Assembly: GCF_016722785.1 (NCBI RefSeq)
Contig: NZ_JAEQNE010000012.1
Coordinates: 1 to 52,500, forward strand
DNA length: 52,500 nucleotides
Reading direction: 5' to 3'
From: Ramlibacter monticola
Lineage (GTDB): Bacteria > Pseudomonadota > Gammaproteobacteria > Burkholderiales > Burkholderiaceae_C
In this document: piece after piece, positions 48,075-52,500 of the stretch
Position numbering within the stretch: position 1 is the first letter of the stretch
How the letters are laid out: each line of letters starts with the position of its first letter
Program-made: the position numbers and the translations under genes
The notes under the pieces: model-generated
What the model was told of the DNA's origin: nothing
The model's input: only the letters and a program-made list of their open reading frames with translations
Database searches by the model: none

Positions 48075-49118
48075 TCACGCCTGCGTGCCCTCGTGCACCA
48101 CGATGGCGGCAGCGAGGTCTTCGAGCGCGTTGCCCACCGACTTGAAGACGGTGCGCTCGGATTCGCTGGCGCGGCCGGAAACCTGTCCGCGCGCCAGCGC
48201 GGCCAGGGTGCCGCGCAGGTCCGACGCCGCGAACACGCCGCGCGCCATCGGGCCCAGCAGCTCGCCGCTCTTCTTCAGCGCCTCTTCGGTGTCGGCGTAC
48301 AGCGAAGCGCCGGCGAAACAGGCGTCGTCCGCTTCGCGCATCGCGGGCGTGAAGCTGCCGATCAGGTCGAGGTGCGTGCCGGGCCGCAGCCAGGCGCCGT
48401 GCACGACCGGCTCGGTGGCCAGCGTCGCGCAGCTCACGATGTCGGCTTCGGCGCAGGCGGCGGCGAGGTCGGCCACGGCGTGCGCGTTCAGGCCTTCGGC
48501 GCGCCAGGCTTGCGCCAGCGCCTCGGCGCTCGCGGGCGAACGCGCCCACACCTGCACTTCCTCGATGGCGCGGACCGCTCGGTAGGCGAACGGCAGCTCG
48601 CGCGCCACCCGCCCCGCGCCGACCACCAGCAGCCGCCGCGCATCCGCGCGGGCGAGCCAGCGGGCCGCGAGCGCGGAGGCCGCCGCCGTGCGCCGGGCCG
48701 TGATCGCGTCGCCGTCCATCAGCGCCAGCGGCACGCCGGTGCTGCCGTCGTACAGCAGGTAGGTGGCATGCAGCCCCGGCAGCCCGCGCCGCGCATTGCC
48801 GGGCGCGATGTTGATGGTCTTCACGCCGTAATAGCGCCCCGGCACCCAGGCCGGCATGATCAGCGACGTGAAGAAATCGGAGAAATCCGGTTCGGAGAAA
48901 TTGGGGTCAGATTCCAATTTCGTAGAGCGTTCGCCCTCGGCCTGCTGGCCGGCGGCGCAACCCGCCGCGGCGAAATTGGAATCTGACCCCGATTTCTTCA
49001 CTTCGTGCACGTGGCGCGCGGGTACCTCGCAGCCGCGCGCGAACATGGCTTGCAGCGCCGGCACGAGGCGCGCATAGGGCAGGGCGGCCGCGGTGGCCGA
49101 GGCGTCGTGGATGCGCAT
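48075..49118 (-). CDS. Ornithine cyclodeaminase/mu-crystallin-family protein with an in-frame palindromic insert
   Basis: A 347-residue protein of the OCD/mu-crystallin family. Typical blocks are MRIHDASATAAALPYARLVP, GVKTINIAPGNARRGLPGLH, DGDAITARRTAAASALAARW, the NAD site LLVVGAGRVARELP and CATLATEPVVHGAWLRPGTH. Members are ornithine cyclodeaminases, alanine or delta1-pyrroline-2-carboxylate (imine) reductases. Residues about 40-84 (after ARHVHEV) correspond to a palindromic DNA element (48868-49001) and are foreign in style (repeats of ESDPNF and GSDSNF). They replace a short turn before LIMPAW. The frame is intact, so the protein may still fold with a surface loop. It precedes ridA by 26 bases. 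Confidence 0.87.
   Translation of the reverse strand: MRIHDASATAAALPYARLVPALQAMFARGCEVPARHVHEVKKSGSDSNFAAAGCAAGQQAEGERSTKLESDPNFSEPDFSDFFTSLIMPAWVPGRYYGVKTINIAPGNARRGLPGLHATYLLYDGSTGVPLALMDGDAITARRTAAASALAARWLARADARRLLVVGAGRVARELPFAYRAVRAIEEVQVWARSPASAEALAQAWRAEGLNAHAVADLAAACAEADIVSCATLATEPVVHGAWLRPGTHLDLIGSFTPAMREADDACFAGASLYADTEEALKKSGELLGPMARGVFAASDLRGTLAALARGQVSGRASESERTVFKSVGNALEDLAAAIVVHEGTQA
48868..49001. repeat. Palindromic element inside the OCD-family gene
   Basis: The core arms are GAAATTGGGGTCAGATTCCA plus ATTTCG at 48897-48922 and their inverted copy at 48971-48996 (25 of 26 positions match). Outer arms GTGAAGAAATCGG (48868-48880) and its complement CCGATTTCTTCAC (48989-49001) add a second inverted pair. 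A 48-base GC-rich centre lies between the core arms. GGGGTCAGATTCCAATT-type palindromes recur between genes in many proteobacteria, from memory. Here the element is inside a coding sequence and read through in frame. Confidence 0.85.
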
Positions 49119-49133
49119 GGCACCGGGAGCCTA

Positions 49134-51134
49134 TCAGGCCTTCAGGGGCCGGCTCTGCAGGTCGGGCGCGCGGCCGAGGCCGGTGGCGTCCAGGATCTCC
49201 TGTTCCGACAGCGTTTCCTTCTGCAGCAGCGCCTGCACCAGCGCGTCGAGAGCGCGCCGGTTCACCTGGAGCAGGCGCCTGGCCTCGCCGTGGCATTCGT
49301 TGATGATGCGCTGCACTTCGGCGTCCACCAGGCTCGCCGTCTGGTCGCTGAAGGGCTTCTCGCCCATGTAGGCGCCGCCGGTGCCGAGGAAGGCGTTCTG
49401 CGCCGGCGCCAGCTGTACCATGCCCAGCACGTCGCTCATGCCCCAGCGCGTGACCATGTTGCGGGCCAGGTTGGTGGCCTGCTCGATGTCGTTCTCGGCG
49501 CCGGTGGTGCGCGTGCCGTACACCACCTCCTCCGCCGCGCGGCCGCCCAGCATGCCGATGATGCGGGCGCGCAGGTAGTCCTCGGGGTAGTTGTAGCGGT
49601 CCGTCTGCGGCCGCTGGTAGGTGACGCCCAGCGCCTGTCCGCGCGGCACGATGCTCACGCGGTGCACCGGGTCGGCGCCCGGCACCAGCAGGCCCAGCAG
49701 GGCATGCCCGCTCTCGTGGTAGGCGATGCGTTCGCGGTCTTCGGGGCCCAGCAGCAGCGGCCGCTCCGGGCCCAGCACGATCTTCTCCAGCGAATCGAGG
49801 AAGTCCTTGTGGTGCACCGAGGCCTCGTTGCGGCGCGCGGCGAGCAGCGCGGCCTCGTTCACCAGGTTCTTCAGGTCGGCCCCGGAAAACCCCGGCGTGG
49901 CCTGCGCGAGCTCCTCCAGGCTGACGTCCTCGGCCAGCGGCACCTTGCGCACGTGCACGTCCAGGATCGCCTTGCGGCCGGCCTTGTCCGGCAGGTTCAC
50001 GACCACCCGGCGGTCGAAGCGCCCCGGCCGCAGCAGCGCGCGGTCCAGCACGTCGGGCTGGTTGGTGGCGGCCAGCACGATGATCCCTTCGCGGCCGGTG
50101 AAGCCGTCCATCTCGGTCAGGATCTGCTGCAGCGTGTGTTCCTGCTCGCTGGCGCCGCCGATCGCCATCTGCCCGCGGGCTCGGCCGATCGCGTCGACCT
50201 CGTCGATGAAGATGATGGCCGGGGCGTTGTCGCGGGCCTGCTTGAACAGGTCGCGCACGCGTGCCGCGCCCACGCCGACGATCATCTCGACGAACTCCGA
50301 GGCGCTCATGGAGAAGAAGGGAACGCCCGCCTCGCCCGCCACCGCCTTGGCCAGCAGCGTCTTGCCGGTGCCGGGCGCCCCGATCAGCAGCACGCCCTTG
50401 GGCGCCGTGCCGCCCAGGCGGGTGTACTTCTCCGGCGCCTTGAGGAAGTCGACGATCTCCACCAGCTCGTTCTCGGCCTCGTCGATGCCGGCGACGTCGT
50501 TGAAGGTGATGCGGTTCTCGGAGTCGGCGTCGTAGCGCTTGGCCCGGCTGCGGCCCATGCCGAAGATGCCGCCCATGCCGCCGCCGCCCTGCGCGGCCGC
50601 GCGCCGGTACATCCAGACGTAGAAGGCGATCAGCAGGATGGCGGGCCCGAAGCCGAAGAGCAGGGTGGACCAGGCGCTGCCCTGCTGGATCGGCACGGCG
50701 CTGATCTCCACGCTGTGACTGAGGAGGAAGCCCTCCAGCCCGCGGTCGAAGAAGGCCGGCAGTTCGGTGAGGAAGACCGAGGCCTGGCGCGCCGGCTGCC
50801 GGGCCTGGGCCCGTTCCGCGGCCGGTGCCTGCGGCGGCAGCTTCTGCTGCCGGATCTCCTCGGTCGGCCAGGTGACCGCGGCCTTGAAGCGGCCCTCGAT
50901 GCTCGTGTTGCGGCTGTAGATGGCCGCCACGTTGCCCTTGGCCACCTCGTCCCGGAACACGGTGTAGGGGATGGTCACCGGCGCGTCGGCCGCCGGGAAC
51001 AGGAAGCTCATCACCAGGTAGTTGACCAGCAGCACCAGCGCGAACAGCCCCCACACCTTGCGCGGCGGCATCTTCGCAGGCGGGCGGGTTCCGGTGGGGG
51101 GAGGAGGGCTGGGGGGCTGCTTGAAACCGTTCAT
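49134..51134 (-). CDS. ftsH: FtsH-type ATP-dependent zinc metalloprotease (accessory copy)
   Basis: A 666-residue AAA+ protease. After a Pro-rich N-terminus, a first membrane helix (about 28-46), a periplasmic domain with a Gln/Ala/Pro-rich insertion (about 98-118) and a second helix (about 157-176) comes the AAA module: Walker A GAPGTGKT (252-259), Walker B FIDEVDAIGR (309-318), SRH DRALLRPGRFDRR (364-376). The zinc motif is H473-E-S-G-H477. It degrades membrane and short-lived cytoplasmic proteins. The poorly conserved N-terminus and the lack of the usual rlmE neighbour suggest a second copy, not the essential FtsH. The start may be ATG 51134 or 51173. Confidence 0.94.
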   Translation of the reverse strand: MNGFKQPPSPPPPTGTRPPAKMPPRKVWGLFALVLLVNYLVMSFLFPAADAPVTIPYTVFRDEVAKGNVAAIYSRNTSIEGRFKAAVTWPTEEIRQQKLPPQAPAAERAQARQPARQASVFLTELPAFFDRGLEGFLLSHSVEISAVPIQQGSAWSTLLFGFGPAILLIAFYVWMYRRAAAQGGGGMGGIFGMGRSRAKRYDADSENRITFNDVAGIDEAENELVEIVDFLKAPEKYTRLGGTAPKGVLLIGAPGTGKTLLAKAVAGEAGVPFFSMSASEFVEMIVGVGAARVRDLFKQARDNAPAIIFIDEVDAIGRARGQMAIGGASEQEHTLQQILTEMDGFTGREGIIVLAATNQPDVLDRALLRPGRFDRRVVVNLPDKAGRKAILDVHVRKVPLAEDVSLEELAQATPGFSGADLKNLVNEAALLAARRNEASVHHKDFLDSLEKIVLGPERPLLLGPEDRERIAYHESGHALLGLLVPGADPVHRVSIVPRGQALGVTYQRPQTDRYNYPEDYLRARIIGMLGGRAAEEVVYGTRTTGAENDIEQATNLARNMVTRWGMSDVLGMVQLAPAQNAFLGTGGAYMGEKPFSDQTASLVDAEVQRIINECHGEARRLLQVNRRALDALVQALLQKETLSEQEILDATGLGRAPDLQSRPLKA

Positions 51135-51233
51135 GCGGGTGGCGCCAGGGCGAGGCAGTCCCGCATGATGCACTTCAATGGCGGCGCGCGGGTGGACAGC
51201 GCCACCCGCGCCAGTGTCATCGAAACGCCCGTC

Positions 51234-52310
51234 TCAGGCGGCGATGCGCTCTTCGCGCGCCAGCCGGTTGCCGCTCAGGCGGGCGTCGATCCGGCCGACG
51301 ATCTCCTGCAGGTCGTGGTTGGACAGTCCGAGCTGGCCGGCGATGCGGCGCACCAGGGCATCGACGCGCTCGATGTGCAGCGCGCCGCCGTCCAGTGCGC
51401 GGGCGGCGGAGGACGGCTTCTTGAGCGAGGCCGCGGCCTGCGCGTACTTCTCGAACGGCACCAGGTCGGCGGGGTCGGCGCCGAGGCGGCAGCACAGGTC
51501 GGCCACCCACCCGTAGATCTCGCGCGAGCGCTCGAGGTCGCCGTGCACCGCTTCCTGGATCGGAATCATCCCCTGCGGGCGGATGCAGCGGTAGTTGCCG
51601 GTCATCAGCATCGGCCACTTGGCCAGCGGCACGAACAGGGAGTCATGCACCTTCAGCTTCACCGGGATGTCGTCCATCTCGCCGCCGATGCTGTAGCGCG
51701 CGTCCTCGATGTCGGACTCGAGCGCCCGCAGCAGCCGCGTGTTCGCCTCGCCGGCGAAGCGCGCGGCCTTGAAGTTGGTGGGCAGGCCCACCTGCAGCAC
51801 GTTCTTGGGCTCGCCCGCCGGCCGGAAGGCCTGCGGGTCGGGGCTGGCGAGCGTCACCAGCTCGGGGTCGAAGGCGGCCCAGACCTCGGGATCGGTGTAG
51901 CAGTCCTTCAGCAGGTCCGGCTGGATGCGCGGGATGCGCCGCAGGTAGGGCAGCGGCGGCATGTTCATGATCGCCAGGCAGGGGATGCGCGCGCGGGCGA
52001 TGCGCTGCATCAGCTCGCGCACGCCGTCCTCGCCGTACTGCGACTCCTGCATGCCGAGCACGGCGAGGTCGAACACCTCGGGCTGCACCTGGTCCGGCGT
52101 GGCGGCCTGCAGCACGCCGGGCAGGTCGCGCGAGGCGATCTCCACCAGGCCTTCCCGCCCCTTGACCGGGAAGCGAACCACCGTGCCTTCCCGGTTGATC
52201 AGCGCGGCCGTGGGCGCGGTGCACACCAGGCAGACCCGGTGGTGCGCCATCAGGAGCTTGGTGGCGAGGAGCGACCCGTAGGACGCCCCGAGGACGAGGA
52301 TGGAAGCCAT
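51234..52310 (-). CDS. Ketopantoate reductase (ApbA/PanE)-like protein
   Basis: A 358-residue protein. The N-terminus ILVLGASYGSLLATKLLMAH is a Rossmann-type NAD(P)-binding start of the ketopantoate reductase family, followed by CLVCTAPTAALINREGTVVR. The remainder departs from PanE: MQESQYGEDGVRELMQRI, MNMPPLPYLRRIPRIQPDLL, and a helical C-terminal domain with GNYRCIRPQGMIPIQEAVHG. A dehydrogenase role is possible but the substrate is unknown; it is longer than PanE (about 300). GGAG lies five bases before the ATG. It is divergent from an XRE regulator whose promoter carries a repeat array, so it may be its target. Confidence 0.75.
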   Translation of the reverse strand: MASILVLGASYGSLLATKLLMAHHRVCLVCTAPTAALINREGTVVRFPVKGREGLVEIASRDLPGVLQAATPDQVQPEVFDLAVLGMQESQYGEDGVRELMQRIARARIPCLAIMNMPPLPYLRRIPRIQPDLLKDCYTDPEVWAAFDPELVTLASPDPQAFRPAGEPKNVLQVGLPTNFKAARFAGEANTRLLRALESDIEDARYSIGGEMDDIPVKLKVHDSLFVPLAKWPMLMTGNYRCIRPQGMIPIQEAVHGDLERSREIYGWVADLCCRLGADPADLVPFEKYAQAAASLKKPSSAARALDGGALHIERVDALVRRIAGQLGLSNHDLQEIVGRIDARLSGNRLAREERIAA

Positions 52311-52370
52311 GCGATTCTCCGATGTTGAAAACCTGTGGCACGTGCCCGCGGGCCGGCGTTGAAGTCATTA

Positions 52371-52435
52371 TGTGAAACGGGAGCCTGTAAATTTCACTAA
52401 GGAAATTTCACAGAGTTAATTTCACAGCGTATGCT
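52371..52435 (+). promoter_or_regulatory. Promoter with three ATTTCAC repeats before the XRE gene
   Basis: ATTTCAC occurs at 52391, 52405 and 52419, exactly 14 bases apart, and TGTGAAA (inverted) at 52371-52377. A promoter overlaps: TTCACA at 52407-52412 (five of six matches to TTGACA), a 17-base spacer, and TATGCT at 52430-52435. The ATG at 52442 would be at or next to the transcript start. Autoregulation by the XRE protein and co-control of the divergent gene are likely. Confidence 0.65.
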
Positions 52436-52441
52436 GGACGG

Positions 52442-52500
52442 ATGGCCCAGCACACCCGCAACACGCGCCTCCTCGGAAGCAAGCTGCGCACGCTGCGCAA
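52442..52500 (+). CDS. XRE-family regulator, start only (truncated by the window end)
   Basis: Only the first 19 complete codons are visible: MAQHTRNTRLLGSKLRTLR. This basic start leading into G-x-K-L-R-x-L-R is typical of XRE-type HTH regulators, including the long short-chain fatty acyl regulators (RamB/ScfR-like). The gene continues beyond the window. It starts six bases after TATGCT with no ribosome-binding site, and its promoter carries three ATTTCAC repeats. Confidence 0.6.
   Translation, partial: MAQHTRNTRLLGSKLRTLR

Noticed and set aside
49005..52328. 1107-codon plus-strand open frame
   Set aside because: Antisense shadow of ftsH and the ketopantoate-reductase-like gene; composition is typical of high-GC reverse frames.

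Overview
The window is very GC-rich, densely coded and uses ATG/GTG starts with frequent GGAG/AGGAG ribosome-binding sites. Gene content and protein style point to a betaproteobacterium of the Burkholderiales, most likely family Comamonadaceae (Ramlibacter/Variovorax-like). The markers are an E. coli-type GshA, an 87-residue second IF-1, the rpsP-rimM-trmD-rplS operon, PA2778/PA2779 proteins, a Bug-type solute receptor and an FNR regulator. This placement comes from protein recognition alone; no 16S rRNA or other phylogenetic marker RNA is present, and I found no tRNA, rRNA, CRISPR array or insertion-sequence transposase.

Layout. 1-534: no convincing gene. 535-7798: envelope and stress-type small proteins (two tandem DUF4864 proteins, a NUDT19-like Nudix hydrolase, a serine hydrolase, the PA2778/PA2779 pair, a ribosome hibernation factor, a carboxylesterase, YidB, an SRPBCC protein). 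7961-13248: gshA, a CigR/RcnB-like exported protein, infA, an unknown protein, an SDR and a hemerythrin. 13323-17910: 2OG-Fe dioxygenase, a 128-bp inverted repeat, thiolase, SDR, exported intradiol dioxygenase, rluA and a DUF486 membrane protein. 17977-19645: phosphate transport (DUF47 + Pit). 20155-22946: GNAT/TM2 genes divergent from the ribosomal operon rpsP-rimM-trmD-rplS. 23014-29976: housekeeping genes (CoA pyrophosphatase, CbiB-like, trxC, rsgA, M48 protease, orn, RhlE-type helicase). 30421-36123: Bcr/CflA efflux, glgC, PEBP-like protein, a single-domain response regulator and fnr. 36303-46307: the accessory metabolic part. It holds a Bug receptor, a decayed stretch with two gene remnants, then SDR / enoyl-CoA hydratase-like / enoyl-CoA hydratase / acyl-CoA dehydrogenase / TetR / nitronate monooxygenase-like / SDR / 2-methylfumaryl-CoA isomerase-like CoA transferase / metallo-beta-lactamase fold hydrolase, all on the + strand. 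46363-52500: two tandem unknown paralogues, RidA, an ornithine cyclodeaminase-family gene carrying an internal palindromic element, an accessory FtsH, a ketopantoate-reductase-like gene and the start of an XRE regulator.

How the parts may work together. The 37.7-46.3 kb block looks like a CoA-thioester catabolic cluster under a TetR repressor: a 20-bp near-palindrome of TetR-operator type lies just before its first gene. Its substrate cannot be read from the sequence. The best candidates for something undescribed are: the palindromic element embedded in frame in the ornithine cyclodeaminase gene; a triple 14-bp-periodic ATTTCAC array overlapping the promoter of the XRE gene; a recurring arrangement of a -10-like hexamer six bases before the start codon (putative leaderless mRNAs); the tandem unknown paralogues, both with that arrangement; and a 14-base motif at matching distance before a DUF4864 gene and yidB.
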